Positions 12,048 through 24,361 of a stretch of DNA of 64,000 nt are shown piece after piece. Numbering within the stretch: the stretch's first letter is position 1; each line of letters opens with the position of its first letter. The notes under the pieces were generated by a model. That model did not search any database. It had not been told where the DNA came from and saw only the letters and a list, made by a program, of their open reading frames with translations. The position numbers and the translations under genes were made by a program. The stretch comes from Zygnema cylindricum (Eukaryota; Streptophyta; Zygnematophyceae; Zygnematales; Zygnemataceae): the NCBI GenBank assembly GCA_037447655.1, contig JBBHKE010002543.1, forward strand, positions 37,921 through 101,920. The letters are read 5' to 3'.

Positions 12048-12960
12048 ATACTTACCTTAATTCGTGTTACAGTAATAAAAGTACAATAGAGTATATTGTA
12101 CTTTTACAGGGACACGTGTCGGCACGAGATCGTATGCATGTTTTACGGAGTGGCGCCGACAGTCAGCCACATGCATCATGCAGTTGACGATTATAGTCAC
12201 AAGATCGGACGAAAGCAATCTGAAATGGGTATCCCGCAAATATATGGTACTGTTTGACAGTACCATCGCGATTCACTTGGGACCACCAGCGTGATTCACG
12301 AGGGACCATAAGCGTGATTCACGTGGGACCACAAGTTAAGAAGCACTCAGGTGCTTCGTACTACACGACAATAGTCGGCTGGACTTTAGCAACTACCGTT
12401 GACGAAGCATCTAGAACGTTTTGTGTACGGTTCGATATCTGAAAATATCTGAATAAACAATGTTTTGTAGTTTAGTGTAATAAAAAATAGTGTTCTATTA
12501 ATTAGGTTTTTGAAAATACTAATTAGGTTTTTGAGGTTTTAACGATACAATAACGTACAGGTTGGATACTTTGTCGTAAGTCAGGATAATAACCGCAATA
12601 ACAATTACCCAAATTAGTGTAGACTTGTAGATACACATTGTGAGTATATAACTTTGGACTTAGCCAATTTTGTAGTATCCAGTTTTGGGAATATGAGTTT
12701 CCAAGGGCAGTTTTTGGGAAACTTCTAGACATCATATCTTACGGTTTAAAGAGTCATTTGGGCTGCAATTTTGGGAGTTATCATTTTACTGTATTTTGTA
12801 TTACTGTGGCAAATTTGAGACATATTGGCCTTTTGAGTCATATTTTGTGTAAGCTGAAAGTTGGTTGTTGAGTAGGTGCTTGATAGCTTTTGTTGTTTTC
12901 CATGTCTACTTCCACTACTACTGCTACTCCTCCTCCTGCAACGGTGGTTGTAGAACAATA
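12048..12960 (+). repeat. LTR-A, 3' copy, second piece
   Basis: This is the continuation of the LTR cut at 7601. It contains a perfect 10-bp-arm palindrome at 12244-12266, the GTGATTCACG motif three times in short succession, and the final TAGAACAATA (expected ACAACA). Joined with 7529-7601 it has the same length as the LTR at 14574-15557. Confidence 0.85.
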
Positions 12961-13273
12961 GGGTCAGCCACATGCATGGCGTAGTCTATGTTCGACCACT
13001 CTAGTACCAGTTGATGAAGAAATTCCGATACGAACATAGAGTCTGATATTTATTTAAACAATTTTAATATTTTACCGCTCATTTAACGGAAAAAACTTGC
13101 TAACTGCGCTATATGTATAATTTTTTTTTTATGTACAGAATAGTATGAAAGGATATCTATTAACGATTTTCAACGATTTGTTCAAAATGTTTAATGCGTT
13201 CGTTACTGAAATTCTATGGGTTCCATTTCCCCACAGAAATTGCAGACGTAAAGATGCTTATCTAGATAAGTCT
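12961..13273. repeat. Flanking repeat and start of LTR-B (tandem unit 1 end)
   Basis: This segment is the same as 15558-15865. Its last 69 bases from 13205 are the beginning of an LTR-B, which then jumps at 13271 into reverse-transcriptase sequence: the duplication junction. Part of the preceding sequence (TTTACCGCTCATTTAACGG) recurs near 29138. Confidence 0.75.
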
Positions 13274-14550
13274 AGCGGCTAAAGCGAATATGCAAATACA
13301 TCAAATCGATGTTAAAACAACCTTCTTGCATAGAGAGTTAGAAGAAACTATTTATATAAAACAACCTAAAATATATGTTGAAAAGGGAAAGGAAGAAGTA
13401 GTGTGTAAATTGATGAAATCTTTGTATGGGCTAAAACAAGCCCCGCGTAAGTGGAATTTGAAGTTAGATGAGTTTTTGACTGGGCTGCGATTTAAGAGAA
13501 TTAGCTCAGATCATTCTGTATATTTCTTACAAGGGGAGGATGGGATACTATACATTGTTGTATATGTGGATGACTTATTATTAATAAGTAAGTCAATGGA
13601 TGAAATAAACCGCATTAAAGCGACTTTAAGGTCTAGGTTTGAGATGAAAGACCTCGGTGAGGCTAAGTATATTTTAGGAATACAGGTTGAAAGAGACAGA
13701 AACAAAAGGCTGATTATCTTGACTCAGAAAGAAGCAATAGGTAACATTTTGGAAAGATTTGAAATGAAAGATGTAAAGGGATCTATATCTCCCATGGAAT
13801 TCAGGCAGAAATTGGAAAGAATGGATTCAGATTCAGGCATTATGGTGTGTGAGAGTCAAAAGTCAGAGGAGGAGGAGTTTATGGCTTTAAAGCCATATAG
13901 ACAAGTAGTTGGAAGTCTTATATATTTTATGAATTGTACGAGACCCGACATTGCAACATCTGTGTGAGTCTTGAGTTGAAATCTGCATAATTCTAAAAAA
14001 AGCAGATTAGGAAGAAGCAAAATGGGTGTTGAGATATCTTGTAGGTACTCGAAATCTTAAGCTTGTACTCGGAGGAGGAGAGGTGAAAATACAGACGTGG
14101 AGCGATGCTACCTATGGAGACATGCCATGCCAGAATTCTACGACCGGCTTTGTTCTAAAGATTGGAGATGGAACTTGCTGTTGGAGTAGCAAATTATAAA
14201 AGGTTACAACTCAATCCACAATGGAGTCAAAATATATGGCAACAACTTCAGCTCTAAAGGAGCTCCTATGTGTCAAGTCCATTTTACAAGAACTTGGGTA
14301 TATGCAAACTGGTCCTCAGGCTATCGGGTGTGACAACCAGGCAGCCATTGCAATTGCCTCTAACCCAAGCCATCACTTTAAGAGAAAACACATGGATATT
14401 ATACTTCACTTTGTTAGAGAAACAGTACTTGCAAAAGTCGTTAAATTGTGTTATTTACTGGACAAGAAGATGGTGGTTGGCATGTCAACAAAAGCCCTTC
14501 TTGCTCCTAAGTTACAGTTTTGCAGAGATGCTAATGGACTAAATGAGTAA
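13274..14550 (+). pseudogene. Duplicated copia A reverse transcriptase and RNase H
   Basis: This is the second copy of 6226-7505, lacking everything upstream. The reverse-transcriptase part is open from 13290 to 13967 and keeps the catalytic YVDD (about 13565) and LYGLKQAPRKWN. RNase H follows with several stops (open again 14221-14550, MESKYMATTSALKELL, CDNQAAIAIA). Without gag, protease, integrase and a start it is not a working gene. It shows the unmutated state of the YVDY in the first copy. Confidence 0.85.
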
Positions 14551-14573
14551 CTAAGTCTACAGATTTAGGGGAG

Positions 14574-15557
14574 TGTTGTAATTTAGAAATATTTAGATAA
14601 GGTTGAAATAACTTAGAATATTTTCTAAGTAGTAAGCTATAATACTTACCTTAATTCGTGGTACAGTAACAAAAGTACAATAGAGTATATTGTACTTTTA
14701 CAAGAACACGTGTCAGCAAGAGATCGTATGCATGATTTACGGAGTGGCGCCGACAGTCAGCCACACGCGTCACGCAGTTGACGATTAGAGTCACAAGATC
14801 GGACGAACGCAATCTGAACTGGGTATTTCGCAAATATATGGTACTGTTTGACAGTACCATCGCGATTGACTTCGGACCACCAGCTTGATTCACGAGGGAC
14901 CACAAGCGTGATTCACGTGGGACCACAAGTTACGAAGCACTCAGGTGCTTCGTACTACACGACCACAGTTGGCTGGACTTTAGCGACTACCGCTGACTAA
15001 GCATCTGGAACGTTTTGTGTACGGTTCGATATCTGAAAAAATATCTGAATAAACATTGTTTTGTAGTTTAGTGTAATAAAAAATAGTGTTCCATTAATTA
15101 GGTTTTTGAAAATACTAATTAGGGTTTTTGAGGTTTTAACGGTACAATAAAGTACAGGTTGGGTACTTTGTCGTAAGTCAGGATAATAACCGCAATAACA
15201 GTTACCCAAATTAGTGTAGACTTGTAGATACACATTTTGAGTATATAACTTAGGACTTAGCCAATTTTGTAGTATCCAGTTTTGGGAATATGAGTTTCTA
15301 AGGGCAGTTTTTGGGAAACTTCTAGACATCATATCTTACGGTTTACTAAGTCATTTGGGCTGCAATTTTGGGAGTTATCAGTTTACTGTATTTTGTATCA
15401 GTGTGGCAAATTTGAGACATATTGGCCTTTTGAGTCATATTTTGTGTAAGCTGAAAGTTGGTTGTTGAGTAGGTGCTTGATAGCTTTTGCTGTTTTCCAT
15501 GTCTACTTCCACTACTACTGCTACTCCTCCTCCTGCAACGGTGGTTGTAGAACAACA
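14574..15557 (+). repeat. LTR-A, complete copy in tandem unit 2
   Basis: This is 984 bp, starting TGTTGTAATTTAG after the tract AGGGGAG and ending TAGAACAACA. It is the only uninterrupted LTR-A in the window and is the reference for the other two. Confidence 0.85.
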
Positions 15558-15804
15558 GGGTCAGCCACATGCGTGGCGTAGTCTACGTTCGACCACTCTA
15601 GTACCAGTTGATGAAGAAATTTCGATACGAACATGGAGTCTGATATTTATTTAAACAATTTTAATAATTTACCACTCATTTAACGGAAAAAACTTGTTAA
15701 CTGCGCTATATGTATAAGTTTTTTTTTTATGTACAGAATACTACGAAAGGATATTTATTAACGATTTTCAACGATTTGTTCAAAATGTTTAATGCGTTCA
15801 TTAC

Positions 15805-16849
15805 TGAAATTCTATGGGTTCCATTTCCCCACATAAATTGCAGACGTAAAGATGCTTATCTAGATAGTGCCGACTCCGAGTTGATTCGAACCCAAATGAC
15901 TGACACTTTGACAGTCCGAACTTGTATACAGCTTCACCTCTGTGAAAGAAGACTTTCTGTGTGCTCGCTTTCATCACAGAATGCAAAACTTGAACATGTG
16001 TTTTGGACAGCATTCCCCACTTTGACTTTCCTTTAGAAATGACACCACCATGGCAAGCAAAAAAACTCTGATCGACTACACCTTGTAGCCTAGACTCCCC
16101 TGAGTCCGGATCAAAAACAATCACTAAATTTGCCCCCCTGAGCAGTTAATGATGGCTGGCCAAAGATGGCTTATAAATACAAAAGGTCACCTGGAGAGAG
16201 GTGCCTCATTCACGCTAAGTCCCTTAACTCCTACTCACACCTACCCACTACTGTACCCTAGACCAATAAAAAGAGTGAATAGTACAAGAAGGTATAGTGG
16301 CCGATTGTACTTTTTGTACGGCCATTGTACAACATGGCCTTCTGGTTGACACTTCTCAGCTTGGGAGCCATCGTTCCTCCTTCCATTTTTTTGGCGTTCA
16401 ATGATGTGGCGCCACGTGGCACAGCGCGCTGCTATGTCCGAAAGCCGCCAAAGATTCATTCGGGTTTGGCGGAGGCGCCGTCGTGCGTCTTGTCATTTAT
16501 TTTACCCGGTTAGATTCGCGTCCGCGAGCGGCGTTTGACTATATATGTCGTTTCGTCAATTTTGGTATGTTTAAGTGAAAGTGACGTTTGCGTAACCCTT
16601 TAATTAGTCACCAAACCACATACGTGTATCCTTTCGTTCATGTCTTAATGGTTAAGGCGTATTTCTATAAAGAACTTCGAAGACCTTGATTCAAATCCTG
16701 TTTGGGGCAACATTTTGGTAATCTATCAATCTGTCTGTTTGTTTGCCTGTTTTTTTTAACTATGGCGGCAGCCATGGCGACTCTCTCTCTCTCTCTCTTC
16801 ACTCTAGAGTCTAAATTAAGAAGTGAATATTAATTACTTCTTTTCAACA
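15805..16849. repeat. Solo LTR-B (diverged subfamily)
   Basis: It starts TGAAATTC and ends TTCAACA with no internal region. Flanks are ATTAC on the left (GTTAC in the duplicated copy of the same left edge at 13200-13204) and GTTAG on the right, a 5-bp duplication with one later change. It lacks the second half of the conserved hairpin. A tRNA-like stretch with GATTCAAATCC lies near 16690. Confidence 0.8.
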
Positions 16850-17026
16850 GTTAGGTATAATTCGGCGATTGGTACGTTCGCACTTATCGTTGTGAACAAC
16901 TATGGATGGCACAATTGGCAAACTTTATTACTGTACGGTTGACAAGTGTTTATCTTTTAGAATTTAGACGGGCACCCGTTTGCAGGTTGGAGACTGTATG
17001 TGCCGGCGGGAATAAGCCCACTTCAT
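16850..17026. other. Unassigned spacer
   Basis: This is a short spacer between the solo LTR-B and the MITE cluster. Nothing is recognised. Confidence 0.4.
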
Positions 17027-17574
17027 TACACCGCCAATCGCTATTAGCGTAGAAGTTTCTTTAGCGTATATGAATAATTACCGTGGTTTACGCTAATTAA
17101 AAATTTGAAAATTTTGAAAAAAACATATATTCTAATTGTTTAATAATTATATTTTGGGTCTTTGAAAAAAAAATGTCGGTTGCAAACAAGCTTACACTAA
17201 TAAAAATACTTGTTCAAAATCTGACAAATCGCACGTTCACACAGTCGAAACGTGGTTATTGGACGAATATGTGCGAACGTGATATTTGACAACACGATTT
17301 TATCCTTTTTTTAGAGCGTATATTCTCATGCGTCCGTGGTTACTAAAACTCATTAATTATACCTTTTCACTTAAAAAAGTACAATTTTGTACGGTCTGAC
17401 ACGTACCGTACACCACACTATTTAAACAACAACGTACATTCGTTTTGTATAGTACTTCGAAAATGACCCTAAATGGCATACAAAAAAATAGAATAAGCTA
17501 CGCTATTTGAGAATAAAAAATAAGAAAAGCGGGACGGAATTAGCGTACACTACGCTAATAGCAATTGGCGGTGT
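17027..17574 (-). mobile_element. MITE family E, copy 1a (reverse)
   Basis: This is a non-coding DNA element of about 550 bp with terminal inverted repeats TACACCGCCAATCGCTATTAG / CTAATAGCAATTGGCGGTGTA. The flanks suggest a TA target duplication. It lies head-to-head with the next copy. The internal block CCGTACACCACACTATTTAAA matches the reverse complement of the other copies. Confidence 0.7.
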
Positions 17575-17616
17575 AATGTACATTACTGTACTGGCTGCAC
17601 CTATCGTACAGTACAG

Positions 17617-18178
17617 TTCACCGGCAATCGCTATTAGCGTATTGAATGCTAATTTGGTTCCTTCGTATTTTGAAAAAAATCAAGAAATTCCATTAATAAT
17701 TCTATTTTTTCCTTTACGCCATTTAGGTTTCTGTTCCAATTAGCGTAACAGATGAAAGTATATTGCTATTTAAATAGTGTGGTGTACGGTCAGTGTTAGA
17801 CTATACAAAAATTACCTTTTTAAGTGAAAATTTACAAAAAATGATTTAACATAACCGCGCACGCATGTGAATGTGCGCTCCAAAATGGGAATGAAATCGG
17901 GCTGTCAAAATCACGTTCGCACATATTCGTCCGACAACCGCTTGGTCGACCGTGTTAACGTACGATCCGTGTACGATTTTTCCAATTTGTACGACTACCT
18001 TTATTAGTGTAAGCATGTGTAGGGCGGGTATTTATTTTTTGGAAAAACCCAAATTAGCATTATTAAAAAATTAGGTTTTTTTTTTTTTGAAAATTTCCGA
18101 TTTTCCTAATTAGCGTTAATAACGGTAAATATTCTTATATGCTAAAAAAAAAATACACTAATAACGATTCACGATGTA
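17617..18178 (+). mobile_element. MITE family E, copy 1b (forward)
   Basis: This is the mirror-image neighbour of copy 1a, separated by about 42 bp. It ends CTAATAACGATTCACGATGTA. Together the pair forms an inverted repeat with arms of about 550 bases, able to fold into a long hairpin if transcribed. Confidence 0.7.
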
Positions 18179-18186
18179 GCGATCTG

Positions 18187-19469
18187 TACACCGCGAATCG
18201 TTATTAAAGTATATAGCTCTAATTTGGGTTCTTGGAATTCTGGTTATTATATTTAAATAGTATACATGATTTTAATTTTTCCTTTACGTTAATTGAGGTA
18301 CAGTACAAAATAGCGTAAATAATGAAATTACAACAAGATCTAAACAGTGTGGTGTACGGTCGATGTCAATCCGTACATAAATGTACTTTTTCAAGTAAAA
18401 TTTACAAAAAATGAATTAAATCAGACGCGCACGCATAAAAACGTGCGCTCAAAAAACGGGATTCAATCCGGTCGCATAACTGTCGTAAATTAGGGTAAAG
18501 TTCCATTACAACATTTTGTAATCGTACGGCCAACATTATAGGATGCTTCACTTTGAACGAAGTTCCATTGCGCAGAGTTTGTAATCCACGTTTTAGCAAA
18601 AGATTAGCGCCACGTAACTATAGATTTGATATTGAAAATCGTCAATGATTTTCACACTGACCAAAAACCTCCATTTGCGTACCATGTATGTGTGTACGAG
18701 GTCATCGTCCAACACAAATTTTGTACTCTTTGCAAACGCCTTGTTAAATACAACCTCATTTTTTTAGGGTTTTTGTTTTCTCGCGTGACGAATGAGCGTT
18801 GCCATAAATAGTGTGACGAATGGCCGCTAATATAAATAGCGCGACGAAAGTGCATACGACATTTCGTTTGTATTTTCTGTTGGATTTTCGAATGCGTGTA
18901 TCGTGTGCGAAATTTTTTGATTTATGTTGGTTGCCAGCTTGACACGTATGGTCATTACCCAACGTGTCCCGTCTCAGTTTTTATGTAATTGGTGATGTAC
19001 CTCGCGAGTTACATCACCAATTATTGAAACTATCCAAGCGAATGCTTCGCGAAAAAATATCCAACAATCATTGTTAACTCCCAGACTTTTGGAGAATATT
19101 GGCAAGATTCTCGGTAATGTATTTTTCCTAATAAAAACAAAATCAGAGGTAAGGCGTAGTACAAAGAGGTCTGAATTTCTGTAAACAACCTCACTTTTCG
19201 TCTAATGGAACTTCACCCTTAGACTGACATGTATAGATATTTAAATTTCGTGACGGCGTACAATTTCTAATATTTTGGAGGAACACATATATTAATGTGT
19301 ACAATTGTTCAGCGACAATTCCTTTTTTTGCAACTCCCAAATTAGCATTAACGCCAAAATTTGAATACACTTTTATTTTTATTTTTTTCAAATTCTTAAT
19401 TAGCATCAATAACGATATTTTTTTTTCTACACTAATTAAAGTTTAACACTAATAACGATTCGCAAAGTA
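18187..19469 (+). mobile_element. MITE family E, copy 2, interrupted by family J
   Basis: It starts TACACCGCGAATCGTTATTA and ends GATTCGCAAAGTA. Removing the family J element at 18493-19218 and its TTA duplication leaves about 554 bp, matching the other family E copies. Confidence 0.75.
18493..19218. mobile_element. MITE family J1 (PIF/Harbinger-like)
   Basis: It is 726 bp, begins GGGTAAAGTTCCATT and ends AATGGAACTTCACCC, flanked by TTA on both sides (18490-18492 and 19219-19221). G-rich ends with a 3-bp TTA/TAA duplication are the signature of PIF/Harbinger (Tourist) elements. No transposase is inside. A 38-bp near-perfect palindrome lies at 18986-19023. Confidence 0.75.
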
Positions 19470-19505
19470 GTCTATGTGGCTAGTGTTTTTCGAATGACAA
19501 TGAAT

Positions 19506-19808
19506 CATAGTTCAAAAGTAGGTGAAACTAGGCCCATACAATATGCCTATTGTATGCAAAACATACAATTTGACCTTAAGACCCATATTGTATTCAAACC
19601 TATTCGAACCAATTAAAACATTCGGACCAAAAATTAGACCAATTAAAACATTTGGACCGAAAAAAAAATACATTGTCAGATTCGGACAATTGGACGGTCT
19701 CTGATCAAAGTAGCGATCTAAGAAGATCACATGAAAAGCCCATAACACAACTTACAATAAAGACGCCGACCGAAGGCCTACCATAAAAACGCCTACTTTT
19801 GAACTATG
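19506..19808. mobile_element. MITE family I, copy 1
   Basis: This is 303 bp with inverted ends CATAGTTCAAAAGTAGG / CCTACTTTTGAACTATG. A longer relative is at 26518-26971 and a reversed truncated one at 51985-52376. The target duplication is not clear. Confidence 0.7.
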
Positions 19809-20019
19809 TAATGCTGCATTCGGCTGGCCGTCCTCTGTTTGTCACCCAGGCATATTATCAAATAGTATGGCTTCAAACCGTACTGGCTGATGGCTTGAGA
19901 ATATAGCTGGACCGTACTGATTTCTGACAATATCAAACAAAAAAATCAGATTGCTGTGCTCTTAAATAATATAGAGGTGTAGACGTAGCTTTTCCCACTT
20001 TTTTTCAGCATAGAATGAC

Positions 20020-20910
20020 TAGTGTTGTGTATCGGTAAAAAATAAATCACGATAACATTAATATCGATAGTTGTCGGTTATCGAATGGTTAGAGGTCCTG
20101 ATATATCTGTACTTTCTATACTTTCTGTTTGGAATACTTTCTATCCGGTAAACTAAACGGTAAATTTACGGGAAATGAACGGCTTTTAACGGGAAATGTA
20201 TAAACGTTGACGAAAAAATACGTTGCACTTTGTAGTCCTTCTGGCCGGTTAACTGAACGACAATTTTACAAGAACATACGGCATTGTACAGACAAACTGA
20301 TGATCATGGAATGGGAAAAGGATGGCGGACACAAAGTACAACGGACGCAAAAGTAAATTTTGCTCGTCGTCGGAATCGAACGGACAACTTTCAATAAGAA
20401 AATACGAGCGGACGCCCAACGTGAGCGCCGACCTCCCGGAATGGCTCTTTTGTTGGCTTATGCCAAAAAAGCCGACGGATTGACACGTGGCAAATTTCCA
20501 GTGGATCCCAAGGAAGAAAGAGACAAAGCCATAGCGTCGGATGTGAAAGGTACTTCGTTTTAACTTGAGCCGTACTAAAGTCGTACATATCTTATGTCGG
20601 CTACTGTACTTTCGGCTTGTACAAATGATCTGAGGTAGGCACCTCAGTAGATAGGGGTTTGTGAGTAGGGCACGTTGGGGGAATAACACGTAATGTTGAG
20701 TGAACTGGCCGTACATTTATTTGTACGGTCTGTACATATATCGCCAATAGTTATAGATATCACTGTTATCGCCGATAATAACCGATAAATATCGGTTATT
20801 TATCGGCGTTAATACCGATAGCTGTATATCGTACCAATATATCGATTATCGGCTACCCGAAAAAATGCCCATAATGGTTATCGGCAAATCCTTACCGATA
20901 CACAACACTA
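20020..20910. mobile_element. hAT-type MITE family G, copy 1
   Basis: This is 891 bp with inverted ends TAGTGTTGTGTATCGGTAA / TTACCGATACACAACACTA and an exact 8-bp target duplication AGAATGAC (20012-20019 and 20911-20918). TAGTGTTG-type ends and 8-bp duplications are typical of hAT elements. It is rich in ATCGGTTATCG palindromes. A 67-codon open frame (20360-20563) is shared in part with copy 2. Confidence 0.85.
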
Positions 20911-21182
20911 AGAATGACCACTTGCACCAGAGGTCGCAAACGGTCAACCGTAACCGTGACCAACCGTTAACAGACCGCCCGCGCCGGATCCGGAACGGAT
21001 TCGGTTGCCAAATTTTGAGGGCCGGGCAGTTGCAGTCGGTTGATTCACTATAAAAAAAAACGGTCGGTTACAGTTGGTCAACCAAAAAAATGAAAAAATT
21101 GAAAATTTTGTACTGTCCATACAATCCAACATTGTTGTACTTCGTACTCTTTGGTATCGTGGAAGTACGTTACATCATAATT

Positions 21183-21375
21183 AGCGTCGCAAATGTGACA
21201 CGGTACTGTGGTAACGCTATTCATTTCGCAAATCTTAGGGAACGCGACAAATTGCGCAAATCTGACACGGTATTACACTATTCATTTCGCAAATTATAGG
21301 GAACGCGACAAAGCGTCACAAATTTGACACGGTAGTACACTATTCATTTCGCAAATCTTGGGGAACGCGACATAT
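21183..21375 (+). repeat. 63-bp tandem repeat, left subterminal (about 3 units)
   Basis: The unit contains GCGTCGCAAAT, CTGACACGGTAGTA, CTATTCATTTCGCAAATCTT and AGGGAACGCGACAAA. Units vary slightly in length. The same array, with two units, lies near the other end of the hAT element in the same orientation. Confidence 0.8.
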
Positions 21376-21660
21376 CGTATTTATTGGCTTATTCATACGT
21401 CGTACATTATTGCAAAGTGCTAATTACGCATTTTATACCGTATTCCACAAATATATCATATTATTATGTCAATGTCATGCGGCATGTAGTAATAATTGGT
21501 TAATAAATCAGTGAAAATCAAACTATTACGTCAATTTCCCACTACTAGTCTTAATTATTGGCGTACTCACATGTGTAAAACAATTAATCGATAAATTGAA
21601 TTGCTATTTAAGTTAGAGAAACTCGAACACAATTCAAACAAAACTTAGTCCTACACTAAA

Positions 21661-22865
21661 ATGGAGAAAAACATCTTCGCTTCCCTTAAAACCAGAGTCC
21701 AAAACGAGCTTCGAAAATCAAAAAATGGTGAAATTGCTCTGTTTTACCTAGTGAAAAAAAGCAGGGCCACTTCAAATTGTTGGAAAAAATTTGAGCATGT
21801 TCATGAAGTTAGAACATCAAACAAATACATGGTAAAGGGGGCAGGTTTTGTAGCTTGTAATACATGTTTCATAGTTTATCAATACAAGTCAGCAATAGAG
21901 AGTAATTTACAAAATCTTTTGAAAAACACTTTAAAACAAGAAAACGCAAGGCGGTGGAATTCTTTGCTTCAAATGTTTAAGAGTATTTACGATGCATTCA
22001 ATGAGATAGGACCAATCACTTAAGCAAAAAATAAATTGATACTTTTTGCTTGTATCGACAAGACTCACCTTACCGAACTTATACGATTTTTTGAAAAGTT
22101 TCAAGAAACGACCCTAAAATTGGAAAAATTCAAAGAACCAACTTTACATTTCTTTTTGTTTGAACTATCGTCTCTCCATAACCATTGTAAGATAAAAAAA
22201 ACATCTTACAATGACGGTGAAAAGGAATGCCCCGCCGATTCCCTAAACTTGCAAAAATTGAAACAACTTTTTGTGAAATTTGCACTGCCGAAGTGGGGCC
22301 TTCACGAGTATCATATTGTCGCGGCTCTCTTAGATCCCGGACAAAAAAAAAATCTTGAAATAATTGGGGTATCAAAAACCGAAACTGAAAGCCCAAGGGT
22401 CAAACTTCGCGAACTCACAAACGACCTCGGTGGTGACGTTGATTTCGGTAGTCCTCAACGTATCAAAAAAAACGAAAAACATCGCAAAGTAAAGACGGTT
22501 TCCACAATTTTTTTGGTGAGAGCGATGAGGAAAATGAGGTTCTTATTACCACCGACAAGAAAACGCTCGTTAACGACTAAATGAAACGTTATTTTTATTT
22601 AAAATTAACCAACGACGAAAGATTGAACTTTAACATACTTGAATGGTGGAAAAAAAAATCAAATGTACGTGCGAAAGATGGAGGATTTCCTATTCTAGCC
22701 GGTGTTGATAGATCTATTCTAGCTATTGCCGCTTCTAGCTCCATGTCCGAATGCAATTTTTCGGATGCAGGGAACACAATAACAAAGAAGAGGAGCTCAC
22801 TAGATGCTTTAATTGTTAGTGATATTTTGTGTGTTAAATCCAACCGAGATCTTTTAAATGCATAG
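21661..22865 (+). pseudogene. hAT transposase, internally deleted and frameshifted
   Basis: The start ATG at 21661 is preceded by a TATTTAAG box about 55 bases upstream. Residues about 37-65 are a degenerate BED-type zinc finger (CWKKFEHVHEV, CNTCF). Residues about 100-115 hold ENARRWNSLLQMF, the RWNS block of hAT proteins. A TAA at 22021 ends this frame. Open pieces continue to 22584 (LPKWGLHEYHIVAALLDPGQ) and a final frame at 22581-22865 carries the C-terminal dimerisation domain (FNILEWWKKKS, FPILAGVDRSILAIAASSS, SECNFSDAGNTITKKRSSL). Most of the RNase H-like catalytic core is missing. Family assignment is firm; activity is excluded. Confidence 0.8.
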
Positions 22866-23307
22866 TTTTTTATTTTGTTTTGTTTTCTAGTTATTGTTAT
22901 TTTTTTGGTATTAGTTATCATGTTTTTTTTCCTTTGAAATTTTTGTTGTATTTCACAATTTTTCTAGTGTTTTTCTTTTTTTAAACCGAATTGCTTTTTT
23001 TTATCAAATTACCAAAGCGTCGTATGTATACCAAATTTAGATTTATAGATTTTTGTGTAGTATTAAGTTTGAGGTTGAGAATTTGTACAATAAAGTCAAA
23101 AATAGAACGAGGTTGTTATTTGTTTATTTATATATTTGATGCTACAAAATATTTTTTGTTTTTCCTGCTCATCACATTGTGTTTTTTGTCAATTGATTTT
23201 CTATGTGAAAACTTTTTTTTTTTTATGCATACATAATTGTAAATTTACCTTTTTTGCATAATTCATAACATAGTATCGTAGTCGAAAGTAAAACCGTCCG
23301 AAAATTG

Positions 23308-24361
23308 TAGCGAAAAACTTAGATTTGCGAGAGAATAAACATTAATATAAGGGTTTAAGCATTAATATAAGAGTTACACGCAAAATTTGGAACAAATCCC
23401 TTGAAGGAGGTGATTGTCGAGGAAAAAAATTATTCGTAAAGGGAGATTGTAAAAAGACAAACTAGTAAAAAGAAGAGGTACACGAGATGTTTTTTTGCAA
23501 AGGGAGATGTACCACTACACCACTCATTGTTATTAGTATTAATAAGTCGCTACTACTTATAGCCGAAAATTACAAAATATAGTTAACAACATTATTTAAA
23601 TACGTGGACTATAACCTGCCACGTCTTCTTGCATTAAATAGTATTATTAATCATAATTTTCCATTTACACTACACCGCGAATCGTAATTAGTGTTATTAA
23701 CGCTAATTCCGTCACCACGAATTTTGACCCAAAAACCTTAAAAAGAGTAAATAACTATAATTTTTTCTTTACATTATTCAAGGTACTCTTTGAATCAACA
23801 TTAACAACTCTACACTGTGAATCGTTATTAGTGTCAAAGTCACTAATTTGGGTTCTTAAAAATTTGATTTTTTTTTTCAAATAGGATACATGATTTTAAT
23901 TTTTCCATGACGTTAATTAAGGTACCGTACAAAATAAAGAAAAGCCCGAAAGTACAATAATATATAAATAGTGTGGTGTACGGTCTATATTCTACCGTAC
24001 ATAACAGTACCTTTTCAATTGAAAATTTACAAAAAATGAATTAAATCAGACGCGCACGCATAGGAACGTGCGCTCAAAAAAACGGGATTAGTCTGACACG
24101 TAAATTAGTATAGCATGTACGGATATTTGAAATTCGCGACGGCGTACGATTTCTAAAATTTTGTACAGATAAATATACGAATGTATATAATCGTACGGCG
24201 AATATTCCATTTTTGCTGTTCCCAAATTAGCATAAACGCCGAAATTAGAATACACATTTTTTTTGAAAAAAATCAAATTCTTAATAAGCATCAATTACGG
24301 TAAATTTTCTTTAATACTATTTAAACTTTGACACTAATAACGATTCGCGGTGTAGTATAGT
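23308..24361. repeat. 1 kb segment, left copy of an internal hAT duplication
   Basis: It matches 29925-30956 almost base for base, including the GGAGGTGATTGTCGAGG block, a partial family E end at 23674 and a full family E copy. The right copy continues without a break across the point where this copy carries a solo LTR. Confidence 0.85.
23811..24354 (+). mobile_element. MITE family E, copy 3
   Basis: This is 544 bp with ends TACACTGTGAATCGTTATTAG and CTAATAACGATTCGCGGTGTA. It is inserted in an older fragment of the same family (from 23674). Confidence 0.75.

Larger units (their letters stand above)
13274..15865 (+). repeat. Second unit of a 2.6 kb tandem duplication
   Basis: The unit covers the end of copia A pol, its LTR, 247 bp of flank and the first 60 bp of an LTR-B. 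Unit 1 is 6226-13273. Subtracting the nested element and its target repeat leaves about 2597 bp, the same as this unit. The order of events is therefore duplication, then nested insertion into unit 1. Confidence 0.85.

Noticed and set aside
16642-16711. Possible tRNA gene with TTAATGGTTAAGGCG and GATTCAAATCC
   Set aside because: A- and B-box-like strings are present, but no acceptor stem or good T stem can be paired. It lies at the position of the tRNA-like module of LTR-B and is treated as part of it.
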